From Bolinopsis microptera (Eukaryota; Ctenophora; Tentaculata; Lobata; Bolinopsidae): DNA of 64,000 nucleotides. Location of the stretch: positions 22,895,603 to 22,959,602 of the forward strand of contig NC_087072.1 of the NCBI RefSeq assembly GCF_026151205.1. The letters run 5' to 3'. Made by a program: the position numbers and the translations under genes. The notes beneath the pieces were generated by a model. It searched no databases, was not told the origin of the DNA, and saw only the letters and a program-made list of their open reading frames with translations. This document shows, piece after piece, positions 23,870 to 35,392 of the stretch. Within the stretch, counting starts at the first letter, position 1. Every line of letters begins with the position of its first letter.

Positions 23870-25768
23870 TTATAGACGTTCAAGTTGTCGATTAAGTTTC
23901 TCTTCTAATGCTATTTGTATCATCATTTCCCTCTGAAGAAACTCGAAAGCCATTGCAGGTGCGTATTTCTCGGGCTTCTCCAATATTTCCTTTCTCATCG
24001 TGTGATACTGCTTGAGAACATCATCAGGTTCAGTCGATCCTTCAACCCTCTCCAGAATGGGTCCTAATAGGTTGAGTTTCTTAGTCGCCTCCATTGTCTC
24101 CAGAATGTTCGTTTTTGGAAGGAGTTCAGCCAGACGCTCTAGCTGGTTCTCTGTAGTTTTAGTGGTAGACTTGAGGAGCTGTTCAAACCTTGCTAATTTA
24201 CCGGTGGTTCGGGACACAACATGTTCGGTATTTTGAAACTCTTTGTGGTTCAACTCGCGCTGTTTGGCAATAGTTTTCTCCTTGTTGTTCAGGCCCTCTA
24301 TCTCCGAGGTGAGGTTCTTTATCTTGTCCTGCAAGTTCTCGACACCACCCTGCAACATTCCCAGCTCCGGTTTCAGTGACTGAACGATCTGGTATTGTTC
24401 CTGAGGGAACTTGTACTTGTCCTTGTTGGAGAATGCCACGTTTTTAAGAATAGCAACGTCGAGTGCTCCTGCGTCGAATATGTTCTTGAGAGCTCGGTCC
24501 CTCCAGACGGTGCAGTTCACGTCCATGGAGTTGGTCACGTCCTCGAGACATGTCTCCAAGTCACGTGCTACTCGAGCGTTACATTCTCTGATGCCTGCTA
24601 CTTTCTCGTCAAGGACACTGTTAGCCTCTTTCGCCTGAAATTAGAATGGTTAGTTCGCTTTGCCCAGTTGATCTACTGATGACATCACAAGTTATGAATA
24701 GTAAAATGGGAAATTTTCATAAACCGAATCAAACGTCTGCCCTATGGCTGCTGTTAAAACTTATACTTTAAAATTTTATATTTGATATTGGACATTATTA
24801 ATGACCTCTTCAAGCTGAGCTTGCTTCGTCTGCTGAGACTCATCAAGCGCCTTTTCCATGGCATCTAGTTCAGCTTCCTTTAGTTTCAACATCCTCAGTT
24901 TCTCACTCTTCTCATTCAAATCTTTTTCAATATCTTCTCTCCTTGAATGGAGGGAGTGGGATGCTTCTACTCTCAGATCCTCTTTGGATTCGAGCTTCAG
25001 TGCTTTCCTCTGTAGCAAAACCCTACAAAGGGCTTCATTTCTGAGATCCCGATTTGCAGAAGATTGAGCACGTGCATCCGCGGACGCGTAGTTCTGTTTC
25101 TGTATCTCCTTTCGTTTGTTGGTAACCGCTCCTTTGTAAGTTTCTACCTTGGACTCCGCCTCAGTAAGCTGCATATTGCTCTCCTCTAAACTCGCTGTGG
25201 ACTGCTGTACATCTTTCTCAAGATTGCTCAATTTCTCTTCAAGCTGTTTCTTTTCTGCCAATAGATTATCTCTTGTGCCAACATCTCGTTTCAAAAACCC
25301 ATCCCCAGTGTAGTGATCGTTCTTCCCGAACTCCGTTTCAACTTTACACAATTCGCTGAGTTTTGCTTTCAGTTGGTCGTTTCTCTCTTTCAAAACCTTT
25401 AGACAGTTGGACATGTTTATTTCTATGAGCTTGTTTACTCCTGCAACTTCGGATTTTGCATTTTCTGCTGACAGAAGTCCAAAGATTTCTCTCTCAGTTC
25501 CTTCAATTCTTCTCTGCACTTCTTTAGAAGGCTGTATTTCATCCATTGTAATCAACGATTGCATCTGAGCTTCCTTAACCGCATAATACGTTCCACTCAT
25601 TTTTAACCTAGCCAATCGTTTAAACTCGTTTGCTATGTCTTCGTGGCCCTTCAGTTTAACGTGAATTAGCTTGTTACCAGCATTTCGTTCAAAGTTTGCC
25701 CTCTTCTGAACTACGGAGTGCATTTGGCGTTGTACGTCGAAGAAGTGATCAATCTTTGTCGCTTCCAT
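23870..25768 (-). CDS. Long coiled-coil protein, two exons (about 575 aa), unrecognised
   Basis: Exon 1 runs from 25768 to 24806 and exon 2 from 24634 to 23870 (minus strand). They join in phase 0 through a GTCATT donor and a TTTCAG acceptor, reading QLEE then AKEANSVLDEK. Almost the whole product is heptad-rich, Glu/Lys-rich coiled coil. Exon 1 has about 320 residues with an IDHFFDVQRQMHSVVQ start. Exon 2 opens with a Cys-containing segment (RECNAR, ETCLED, VNCTVW), then a non-coiled patch (NKDKYKFPQEQYQIV), then more coiled coil and an Arg/Leu-rich end. The product could be a cytoskeletal, centrosomal or kinetochore structural protein, but no family signature is visible. The reading frame stays open upstream of the first ATG to a possible acceptor at 25801-25802, so a further 5' exon is possible. 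Confidence 0.75.
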
Positions 25769-26064
25769 GATCTTTGGGTGTCCGCTAGAAGCCCTGTTAC
25801 CTAAATTAGACGAATTATTGTAAATAATGAATGTGGTATAATAAAGGGCTATTCTAAGCTCACAGGAGTCTAAAAGTCGATAGCAAAATTAGCGAGTCCC
25901 CACTCAAAATAACTATCTCAATCTGTACTCTGTAGCTGTAGTTGTGAGCAGTCATGTCTACTTTTAACATTTAATCAATTTATGACCCTTCATCATTTGG
26001 AACTTTGAAAACTGCATGAAGATGCTAAGATTCGTGAACTGTCTGAAGTCCAAACTGAAAATGG

Positions 26065-26290
26065 TATAATTGATGTTTTGGGACAAAGTGAGAGTCTCCA
26101 CTCCGTTTTTCAAACAAATAGTTGTCGACGTTTCGGCCCAACGCCCAGGCCTCTGTCATGGACGAGACGTTACAATTACGTTACATAGCTCAATAAATTT
26201 TTACAGATTTGTAGTGTTGTAATTAGTTTTCAACTATTTGTTTGAAAAACTGAGTGGAGACTCTCACTTTGTCCCAAAACACCAATTATA
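26065..26290. repeat. Foldback element: 60-bp inverted repeats around a 106-bp loop
   Basis: The left arm 26065-26124 and the right arm 26231-26290 are reverse complements with two mismatches. Each contains the core TTTGGGACAAAGTGAGAGTC or its complement. The loop begins GACGTTTCGGCCC and has no coding potential. The element lies upstream of the coiled-coil gene. Foldbacks of this kind are usually non-autonomous DNA transposons. A transcript across it would form a long hairpin RNA. Confidence 0.85.
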
Positions 26291-26570
26291 TGACCGACCC
26301 ACTCAAAACAGCGAAAGCAGATTGTTATTATTGAAAATGGTATCGTTTAAAATTCACTGCTAGTTGCAAAGTAATATTAAAGTGGCCAATATGCAAATGC
26401 AATGTATGTCAAACGACCCGATCTGGTACGTATTTTGAATTCAGTTTCACGTGTTAAATACCTCCGCAAAGTTATTTTCTCAATATCACGGAGGTTCGAT
26501 CATGGATCGTAATTTGGGTGCGCGCAGAGTTATATTATGTATTAGAGTTCATATATCTGGGGAAGTTATA

Positions 26571-26828
26571 TATGGGGGAGGGCGGCGGTTAAAATTAGCA
26601 AAATCTTTGATCTTACTGACGTCATATGTGAACGCCCCGGCCCTACTATTTACAGGGAGGGCCGGGCCAGATTTAAAAATTGTAAATATGGTTGTTGAGC
26701 AGCTTTTTTTCGATTCCAAACATTTCTTTCCTTTTACTTTTAGTTTTTTTACAGAATGACCTAAATTTCAGAATTTCCAGTTCCTTAATAAAAAAGATCT
26801 CATCAGAATAGTTTGCTGGTATCAGCTA
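26571..26828 (+). repeat. Copy 1 of a ~270-bp GACGTCATATGTGAACGCCC repeat
   Basis: It shares with the copies at 28793 and 29071 the string GACGTCATATGTGAACGCCC, a small GGCCCT/AGGGCC hairpin, a poly-T stretch (GCAGCTTTTTTTCGATTCC) and the right end AAAAAAGATCTCATCAGAA. This copy is the most diverged and has an internal insertion at the hairpin loop. Confidence 0.8.
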
Positions 26829-27009
26829 CGTAATATGTGAACGACCCCATATGACGTCAGCAGCCGAATGGGGAGTTGGTTGATACACGTTTTAACCCCT
26901 TTTTCATTTTTGCGCGCGGCGGCGGCTTTTACTAATTCGCTCGCCCAAAAATTTCACGTGACTTTTATTTTGGTTTTTATAGTTTTGCAGCCGTACAAAA
27001 CGGTTTTAC

Positions 27010-27310
27010 AAAATCCTAACCAGAACCCCGAAGCTATCCATAACCATTACTACAACCCTAACCCCAACGTACCCGAGCCCTAAATGCTAAACAATGATCG
27101 AATTCATGTTTTACTTACTGAGCCGCGCTCAGCCTGTCATTCCGCCGAATTTTTATGAATAGCCTGAGGTCCCAAGGTAATTTCACGTGACTTTGGTTTT
27201 TATGGTTTTGCAGCCGTACAAAACGGTTTTACAAAACCCAACCCTAACCATAACCCCGAAGCTATCCCTAACCCTTACTTGTTACTACAACCCTAACCAC
27301 TAACCCCAAC
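27010..27310. repeat. Duplicated unit with degenerate telomere-like CCCTAA tracts
   Basis: A stretch with GCAGCCGTACAAAACGGTTT followed by CCTAACC-rich sequence occurs twice (about 26985-27080 and 27205-27310). Motifs such as ACCCTAACC and ATCCCTAACCCTTAC are degenerate forms of the animal telomere repeat TTAGGG on the complementary strand. They are too short and mixed to be a telomere; they may be interstitial relics or simply part of the repeat. Confidence 0.6.
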
Positions 27311-28792
27311 CCGAGCTCTAAACAATCGAATTCATGTTTTACTATAGCCTGTCACGTGACCAAAACGGTTTTTTGCCCATAACTCTCAAGGGAAGCATTT
27401 TTACCATACGTCATGGGGAGTGATTCTTGACGGATGTTACTCGTTTACATTTTTTCGAAGTAGCGCGCGCCGCCTTCTTCTGCCCGACGGCAAGTGCTAC
27501 GGTTGATTACAGGTGGGGGGTTTCGGTCGTTGATTACGTAATCAAACTTTTCTTTTTTACCCTCTAGAATAATAACTATTTGACACTATTTATGATACAT
27601 GTTACGTATCACAAATATCGGCGCGCGAAAAGTGGCATGCAACGTATGTCAACAATATTTTAATTCAAATTCCACTCAATTTCACTCTGATAGTGATAAA
27701 ATTTAGAAATTGATCGAATATCCGGCTAAAATAGTAAATAGTTTAGAAGGTGCTTGGCCGGATATCATAACAATGATTTCGGCCTCGGCTCATCAGGATA
27801 GCATGATCAGGGTAGCATGAAAAGTAGAGAAAAGTGTTTTCTAGGAAAAAAAGTCAAGGGGGGGGGGGGTCAGGCCATGATTATGTAATATTGCTGTCAG
27901 GAGGGGGGGTTGGGTCTTGATTACGGTTGATTACGGAAGGGGGGAGGGGGGTCAAAATTACTAAAATATTGATTACGTAATATATGTGAACGACCCCCAA
28001 CTAAACAAAGCGAGCTTGATTCACGATGTCAATCCTTCGCATCTCGCCGATCTGCATACGTGGTTGCGAGATGCATTATTTGATGCGCGCGCGACCCAGT
28101 AGTGCATTGCGCTACAAAAAGCAAGCGTACTAAATCACTTTACAGTCGATCTTCGAAATTTTTCTTAAAGGGCCCCCAACAGTTGAAACCAACTTGAATC
28201 GATGTATTTTCGGACGCTGATTCAGAATCACCCCCGGCCCCATGGCATAATATTAATAGGGTTAAAATGCTCCCCTGGCGAGATATTGGCGAAAAACTGT
28301 CTTGATCACGTGTTACTGGGCCGCGCTCAGCCTGTCATTCCGCCGAATCTCTATTCTATATGATTATGAACATAAATATAATAGCCTGAGGTCCCCAGGT
28401 TGCAGGTAATGATTATGAACATAAATATAATAGCCTGCGGTCCCCAGACGTAAATATGAGCCGTGCTGATGTCAGCAGAAATGCCGGAATTTTGGCAAAA
28501 GTTTTGTTTCGAATCAATTTTGTTGACAGTAAAACTTGGCTTATTTGCTTGATTTCAGCAGTTTGATGAACTGAACTCTGTTGTGTGTTGACCAACTGTT
28601 AAAATAAGACAGATATCAATTGTCCCTGCGGGGGGGGGTGTAAGCGCTTACACCCGTATCCCCCTGTCATGTCAGCATTTCAAAACACCCTCGCTGGCTG
28701 ACGGGAGAGTTATTAGTTTGTTGATGGGGGTGTCTTTCAAATAATCACGTCATTTAAAGGGGGTCGTTCAATGCGGTTAGTTAACGTCATGG

Positions 28793-29336
28793 GACTGGGG
28801 GAGGGAGGGGGTTGAAATTATTCAAATTAGCAAAATCTTACTGACGTCATATGTGAACGCCCCGGCCCTACAGATAGGGCCGGGCCAGATTTAAAAATTG
28901 TAGATACATGATACAAGATACGGTTGTTGAGCAGCTTTTTTTCGATTCCAAAGATTTCTTTCATTTTAGTTTTACAGAATACAGAATGACCTAAATTTCA
29001 GAATTTCCAGTTCCTTAATAAAAAAGATCTCATCAGAATAGTTTTCTGGTATCAGCTGGCAACTGGGGAGGACTGGGGGAGGGAGGGGGTTGAAATTATT
29101 CAAATTAGCAAAATCTTACTGACGTCATATGTGAACGCCCCGGCCCTACAGAGAGGGCCGGGCCAGATTTAAAAATTGTAGATACAAGATACGGTTGTTG
29201 AGCAGCTTTTTTTCGATTCCAAAGATTTCTTTCATTTTAGTTTTACAGAATACAGAATGACCTAAATTTCAGAATTTCCAGTTCCTTATATAAAAAAGAT
29301 CTCATCAGAATAGTTTGCTGGTATCAGCTGGCAACT
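28793..29336 (+). repeat. Tandem pair of the ~270-bp repeat (copies 2 and 3)
   Basis: Copy 2 (28793-29070) and copy 3 (29071-29336) are head-to-tail and nearly identical; the period is 278 bp at the left boundary GACTGGGGGAGGGAGGGGG. Differences are small (for example GATACATGATACAAGATAC against GATACAAGATAC). The close identity indicates a recent local duplication of an interspersed element. Confidence 0.85.
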
Positions 29337-29930
29337 ATATGATTATGATTGGTTGTTGATCAGCTACCGGAAGCTGAGTAGAGCCTGAAGAATAATGATA
29401 TAAAAGTGATTACTAAATTACAACTACAAAACGTAAACGTGGCCTGATTTTATATCAGGCCATTGCTTTTACCAGAGCCCTCTCGCTTGCAGTAGTAGGG
29501 CGGAAAATAGTATTAGTATTCCGAATACTTTACTGTTTCAGTTTACTACGTTACGAAAGCTCATCAGTAGTTTGCTTACACATTCTCTTGTTCTGGTTTG
29601 TAAATTGTAAATGGATCCAGATTGAGAGAGAGAGAGATCCTGTCAATACTAATAGATCATCCTTTATTCCTTCATCTAAGAAATTATCTGCCGTTTGAAT
29701 TAATTAACTAAAAGTTAGGTCGCATAACCATCCGATTTTCAGCGGATCTAAGTAGGTTTCACTTTCCCTGTCCTTGTCTAAGAACGGCAAATTGTCAACG
29801 CATACCAGAAAAATAAATTTGTTTAAATATAATACATAATATCAACGGTTTAATTAATAAACGAATTTGTAAAATTCATAGGATTCTCACCATATACCAT
29901 TAACATTAACAATTGTAACAACAAGGGACC

Positions 29931-31070
29931 ATGAGCCACTCTAATAGTAATCTTACCATGAAGATGGACACGCTCATTTTCAAAGGAGTCTTCTTCAGCC
30001 TATCCCCGGTTAATATCACTCTGGGTATCGTGGTGGTGGTACATAACATAATCATCTTTGGAAACTACTACAAGGACAAAACCAAATTAATAGCCGGTTT
30101 ATTCATGGGTATCGCTATGGCGGACATTCTGAAAGCACAAGGAGAAATTGTAATGGCAGTAGTGAGTATTCTGGTTAATATGGGACTGGTTGGACAAGAA
30201 GCTCTGTATAAGAGCTTGCTTTACTACATGGTCACTGCTCTACCTGGGGTCAACTGGTCTAAGCTCTTCAATCTAGCCATGACCGTCACCCTGACTGTCA
30301 AACTCGTGAAACCATTCGACAGAATTAACACTTCGCGTCTAAAGATAGTCCTTGCTCTCTGCTGTGCAGTTATAACCTTGCTGCACATCTCAGACATGGT
30401 GGCAATCTTGGTGTTTTTCGAAAGTAATATTCCTCTTGCTTTCATCACCAAGGTTTTTCGCTATCTCGTTGAAGGTTTCAACTTCCCGGGACTGCCCACC
30501 ATAGTTGCGGTGCTTTGCATGCCAGACCAGAATGGAGTATCAAAATGTGCCAGGTCTAATAACAAAATAGAACTCCAAAGCAAGTACAATTGCTTGTTGT
30601 ACATATATGTTATTTTTTACTTCATTTGCATCCCCCTTGTTGTCCTTATCTGCATGATAATTCAGATAAGATATTTGAAGGGGATGCTCCAACAAAATTC
30701 AACCTCTTCATCTATCTCCAGCACAGCCAATCATGTTACAGTCACTGTCTTTTGGGTGTCTGTCCTTTTCTTTTTGTGCAATGCAGCTTACTTCCTGCTG
30801 GTGATGGTTTGGCACCATTTTGACCACATTGATTACGTCCACAGTGACCGGTTTTGGGTGAATGTTGGGATTGTGTTTGGGTTGGCAGAGTTTACACTCC
30901 CCCTGATGTATGCGTTGATCTACCCAATCATTCTGATAAGTAGAAAACCGGAGCTGAGAGAAAGATACGTCGGGTACTGGAGAAGGATCACCAGCTGCTG
31001 TGGACTGAGATGTCTCAACAACAGTAGCACTGAGGGTACTGGAGAAGGATCACCAGCTGCTGTGGATTGA
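29931..31070 (+). CDS. Highly divergent intronless seven-transmembrane receptor (379 aa)
   Basis: Seven hydrophobic segments can be placed near residues 27-45, 53-83, 95-125, 137-163, 222-247, 270-294 and 309-336, so it should be a plasma-membrane receptor. Most family marks are weak. TM1 has HN (39-40) instead of GN. TM2 keeps ADIL (D65). TM3 ends in LTVKLVKPF where DRY is expected. TM7 reads MYALIYP instead of NPxxY. A 30-residue loop after TM4 contains two cysteines (C196, C206). A sequon lies at N7 near the N terminus. From residue 349 to the end the protein is encoded by a 62-bp tandem repeat read in two successive frames. The ligand is unknown. It could be a rhodopsin-like chemoreceptor of a lineage-specific expansion, which is an inference. 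Confidence 0.75.
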   Translation: MSHSNSNLTMKMDTLIFKGVFFSLSPVNITLGIVVVVHNIIIFGNYYKDKTKLIAGLFMGIAMADILKAQGEIVMAVVSILVNMGLVGQEALYKSLLYYMVTALPGVNWSKLFNLAMTVTLTVKLVKPFDRINTSRLKIVLALCCAVITLLHISDMVAILVFFESNIPLAFITKVFRYLVEGFNFPGLPTIVAVLCMPDQNGVSKCARSNNKIELQSKYNCLLYIYVIFYFICIPLVVLICMIIQIRYLKGMLQQNSTSSSISSTANHVTVTVFWVSVLFFLCNAAYFLLVMVWHHFDHIDYVHSDRFWVNVGIVFGLAEFTLPLMYALIYPIILISRKPELRERYVGYWRRITSCCGLRCLNNSSTEGTGEGSPAAVD

Positions 31071-31172
31071 GATGTCTCAACAACAGTCACACTGAGGGTA
31101 CTGGAGAAGGATCGCCAGCTGCTGTGGACTGAGATGTCTCAACAACAGTAGCACTGAGTGTACTGGAGAAGA
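30975..31172 (+). repeat. 62-bp tandem repeat over the C-terminal codons of the 7TM gene
   Basis: Units run 30975-31036, 31037-31098 and 31099-31160, with a 12-bp remnant to 31172. Each starts TACTGGAGAAGGATC and contains AGATGTCTCAACAACAGTAG. Only two or three substitutions separate the units. As 62 is not a multiple of three, the first unit codes YWRRITSCCGLRCLNNSSTE and the second is read in another frame (GTGEGSPAAVD) to the stop. The third unit lies in the 3' UTR. Confidence 0.9.
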
Positions 31173-32489
31173 ATCTAGAGCTCTTACCAAAGACAAAAGA
31201 GATATGATCAATATTATGGTTATTAGTTATGTGTGCACAAAAATGATTGACAATACTACGAACTAATGTTTTTTATGTGAATCAAATATATTATTTGTTA
31301 TTGGAACCAAAATTGTTTCTATTTTATTAATTTCGGTGAAGTCAGATCAAACTCAGGGGCAAAGGAAAACAAAGTCATGTTTTAATCAAATTGTGAATTA
31401 GAATATATACATCTCATTGCCCCACCAGAGCAATTATTTGCACTAACAGTGTTAATACAACTCTGATCGAATCTCAAAACGACCAATTCAACAATAATCA
31501 AGAATTCTTTATTCATTAAAATTTTGAAGTCGTCTCACAATCACGGTAAGTCATGATATAGATCACCCCGTCAAAAAACTTAATTATCCCACTTATGTAA
31601 GACGCAAGTTTATACACATCATCTTCGGTATGATACATTGTTATAATGTTAACAAATTAATTTACTAAATATATATTCTAGCAACTTCGCAACACTTGAA
31701 TACTTGATACCCAATCTTTTTAAACTATAATCAACATAAAAATATTCACGACAAAAAATAAGTAATGCTCGATATTTGTTACCGAAAAATCAAAGCGAAA
31801 CTTCACTACCATTTCCAATTCATCAGGTCCCACAGGAAATGAAAATCAAACAATACAAAGTATATAATACAAGGTGTTTCAGGACCGTAATAGACTAAAT
31901 GGTAACACTACGGCGAAGAGAATTTAGGTAGGATTAACTTTGAAAATGTCAAGAAAGATGCGCTCACTTCTGAATGCCCCCACTTATCGTCAAGTCTCAT
32001 TGTATTGAGCGAATAACATTGTCCGACTAGATTTAGATATCTGGATTGAACTGACGTTACTAAATAACAATTTAAAATCAGACCACAATTACGGACCTAA
32101 ACTGCACCTCTCCTACTTAGGCTCATATTAACTCTAAAACCCCCATGATTACCCAGCAACGAGGGTAGCCTCAAAACTCTTCAAATATGGAATCAGTTCG
32201 CTAAGGTGGCGTTACGGATTGTGTTATAGTAATGGATTGCATTCACTTGCAAGAAGGAGGTGAGCGTTAAAGCCCATTCTTTTAACCTTTCGAGCGTTAC
32301 CGGCTCACTGAAATGAAAATGTTGTTATAAATTAGCGGTTTTATGTGTGACTAAGCTTAAGAAAGGGTTTGCAAAATAGGGAAGAGTGCACAATACAAAG
32401 GAATGCACCCAGGAGATATGAAATATTTAAAACAAAATGTGATATTTTCATTTCATTTTTTTAAAATAAATAAATTGAGACTTCACAAC
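31173..32489. other. Intergenic between the 7TM receptor and the 3' end of TMEM214
   Basis: The two genes converge here. The sequence is AT-rich and I see no coding region, RNA gene or repeat in it. Confidence 0.5.
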
Positions 32490-35392
32490 TCACTCAATAA
32501 AGTTGATAACGACGTACTCCTGGGCGGAGCCGTAGAGCGCCACTGCAGAGTTAGCCCCCACAGTGGCGGCATGCACCAGGTGGCTTGACGCCAAAATCCA
32601 ATATTCCGTACATAACTCCATGTATTTTAGCACGGTCGTTTCCAGCCACTCTATCTTTTCCGGTGTTGCCAAAGATTTAAGGAGGGAGTAGCCTCGCTCA
32701 CCTGCGTCAACTGCTGCAGCCTTCATCTGAAGTGGACCATATTTTGAAATATGTGATAACGTTATTACCTCAAAATGCTAAGTATAAATTGTGCCAGGAT
32801 AATAGCTGGTGGCCGAAAATCAATAATTTTGAGAGCTGTTAATTAGTTATCCTCTTAACACCACAACTTGTAGCTACTGGGCCGGGCGGCGCACGAAATA
32901 ACGGTTCTCGATCTTACGAGATCGTAGCTGAGGAACGAGCTTGAAAGGATTGACATCGTCAATCAAAACAATTACCTGTTGTGCAATCTCTTCCCTATTT
33001 TCAATCAGATAATTGACATTAGTCTGAACGAAGACAGCGAAAAGGGCGAGGGTTGAGGACACTGAGTTACAGATAGTGTAAATGTACTCCATAAGTAAGG
33101 GTACGTGAGCCATGCCATACTTGTTTACCGTGTCAGTGTATTCCTGCAATAACTGAGATTAAGGAATGTACAGCAATCAAACGTTGAAGAATTGCTCGTG
33201 GACAGAATGTTCAAATATCAGACAGCAATAAAAGGAGTCCCTACCTTGACAGTTCCGAGGACGTGAACAACAGTCTCATGTTGCAGTAAGCCTGAGTATA
33301 TTCGTCCAGTTCGTGATGCCTGGAAAGATCCGAACTCTTTGACGTCGTGAAGGATGTAGGCCGCACTCACCACCACCATCACCAACAGAGCAAGTTTCAG
33401 AGCGCCCCTGGAGGAGAGGCAGACGAGATGAGAAACAAGATAAGATATTAGAGTGACATTGCTTTCTTGACGGGTATTATCAAGAGAGAAGTGGGCGTAT
33501 TAACAATATAAGATGTAAGTGGGACATTTCAGATGACTGGTATTTAGGTATAATGGGGCACGAAAAAATAAAGTACAACGCTTCAAAACCAGAATGTGTA
33601 TTTCCCATGAAACTTACCGCATGATAACAAAACTAGCAAAGAAAACGCGTATTTCCTAGTATGAAGAGTACAAATGATTTTTAGTCTACATGTAAACCTG
33701 ACCACACAGCACAACTGAGTTTACACAGAGCTATGATGTAAAAATAAGCAGCTATCTGTACATACGGACAGACAATACAGTAACTATTTCCTCCTTAAGT
33801 CCAGAGTCTACAATAAAAAGTGCACTGTATACTGTAGTACAAGTAACTATACTCATGGAACACATTCGTAAATGAGAATACTTGCAACTATAATTAGAAG
33901 AGGGGGGTTATTGTGTCGCTTGCAGAATTGTAGCATAAAACTTGCAATAATATTATTTCCTTGCATAATTTCCTTCTATACGTTAGAACGATGTAGTGAT
34001 AAGGATGTAAGGCTCTATTAACCATTTCATACCTTTTGATCGTCTTACCGCGACTTATTACGTGTAATTGTGACCAAGTCGGGCCAAACGACCACTGAAG
34101 TTTAAAATTGGCCATACATTACTCGTCCATGTCATTAGTCCTAATAAGAGGTTTTAATTGGATGACTTACTTGAGAGGGGATCCGATAGCATGGATCATG
34201 TCGCTGCACAGCTCCAAGGCTCGTCTCTGATTCTCTTTCACTTTCGTTTTTTCGGAACTGGGGGTCAGGGTGACCACTAAATAGTCTGAAAAGTATCGCT
34301 TTAATATTGAGTTTGTGAATAAGATGAGCCAAGTTTGTTAAAAGATCGTAGTTATTTTGATACTGGGGATCCCGCTATTAATATATTACGAATATAAAGC
34401 CAATTTGTTCTTTGTGAGTCAGAGCTATCTTGACCAAGTATGGTCAAATTATTGACATATTATACCATTACAGGAGATACTTTAAATCAGAAAAATAGGC
34501 AACTTCATCAGCCTCTGATTATTCGGAGATGATGGTCGGCTTTGGTAATAGTTATTTTGGTAGTGCTGTTAGTGTTATATTAAGCATTTTATTTATTTGA
34601 TGGACGATGGTTGACCATTATGACCATAGTGATTAATTTTGGTTTGATACGTACTGAGGGTTTGTTTGAAAGCATATCTATTCACGGTCTTAACAACGAT
34701 GTTCCAGTTGTCGTGGATGTGTTCCAGCAATGTCACTGAATTGTTGAGATGTTTCCCAAACATCTGTTGCCATAGCAACCAACATTGAGCGTCCTGCTGC
34801 AAGCACTCCAAGAGATACGTGAGGGCAACGGTTTTCTGCTTTGCACTGCAGTGCTGTAACCTAAAGCAGAGAGATAGATCATTAGAAGATGATTTTCACA
34901 AGAGAATCGTATGATACAGTTTGGGTAACATCTCTTAAAATTGGGTGAGAAGTTCAGAAATGTCTCAAAATAATGTTTCATATCTTCAGAATTTCAGGCA
35001 AAATTAGTTAGTTAAACCAAAATAATTGGTCAAAAATCACAATTGAGTGTTACCTAATGAGCAGCGAAGGGAAGAATGAGCGAAGTCTTTTATCAGAATT
35101 GCTAGAAAACGCAAAACACTTAACAAGATCTAACACTTCCATCAGCACAACTTGAACCTGCAAATGAATCATTTAGAAGATCTCAATAATAATTGTTCAA
35201 TGAATAATCAAATATCGATTTGCCATTTGAATTGTATCAAAACGACCAAATACTCTTCCTTTTTAGGATTATAAGCTTTTATGTAAACTTACATGCGGAA
35301 ACAGGTTGATATTTGGACTGAAGACAAGGTCGAAGTAGCCGAAGAAATCACTTGGGCCCAACTCAATGGTCTCGTTGCTTTCACTTATCTCA
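32490..35392 (-). CDS. TMEM214: TMEM214 exons 7-13 (membrane-spanning C-terminal half)
   Basis: Exon 7 carries ELGPSDFFGYFDLVF. Exons 8 and 9 encode helices ending in EHIHDNWNIVVK. Exon 11 has the first strong transmembrane segment (LALLVMVVVSAAYILHD) followed directly by the conserved SFQASRTGR. Exon 12 contains a second hydrophobic stretch (SVSSTLALFAVFVQTNVNYL). Exon 13 ends the protein with a weakly hydrophobic helix and stop at 32490-32492. The reading frame also runs past the exon 12 donor for about 33 codons, but exon 13 matches the expected C-terminal length better. Confidence 0.88.

Larger units (their letters stand above)
25801..29930. other. Repeat-dense gene-poor region
   Basis: Four kilobases with no credible gene. 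The region contains the 60-bp foldback, three copies of a ~270-bp repeat, two telomere-like tracts, long G runs (near 27857-27867, 27902-27908, 27946-27958, 28629-28637) and several short duplicated pieces. One duplicated piece is CCGCGCTCAGCCTGTCATTC near 27122 and 28320. Another, GATTATGAACATAAATATAA, occurs twice near 28360-28440. The ORFs of 60-100 codons found here lie inside repeats and have no domain signal. A (GA)n run lies near 29624. Confidence 0.7.

Noticed and set aside
26451-27083. ORFs of 71-102 codons in the repeat block
   Set aside because: They lie within repeated, compositionally skewed DNA and are not kept open in the sister copies.
27857-28640. G-quadruplex regulatory cluster
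   Set aside because: G runs are present, but they sit in repeats far from any gene start and there is no independent sign of function.
28793-29336. CRISPR-like or satellite array
   Set aside because: There are only two tandem copies with no spacers, in a eukaryotic genome with interspersed relatives; a duplicated repeat explains it.
32874-32975. Extension of TMEM214 exon 12 to a stop at 32874
   Set aside because: The frame stays open past the GTAATT donor, but splicing to 32726 gives the expected C-terminal length and a normal acceptor.
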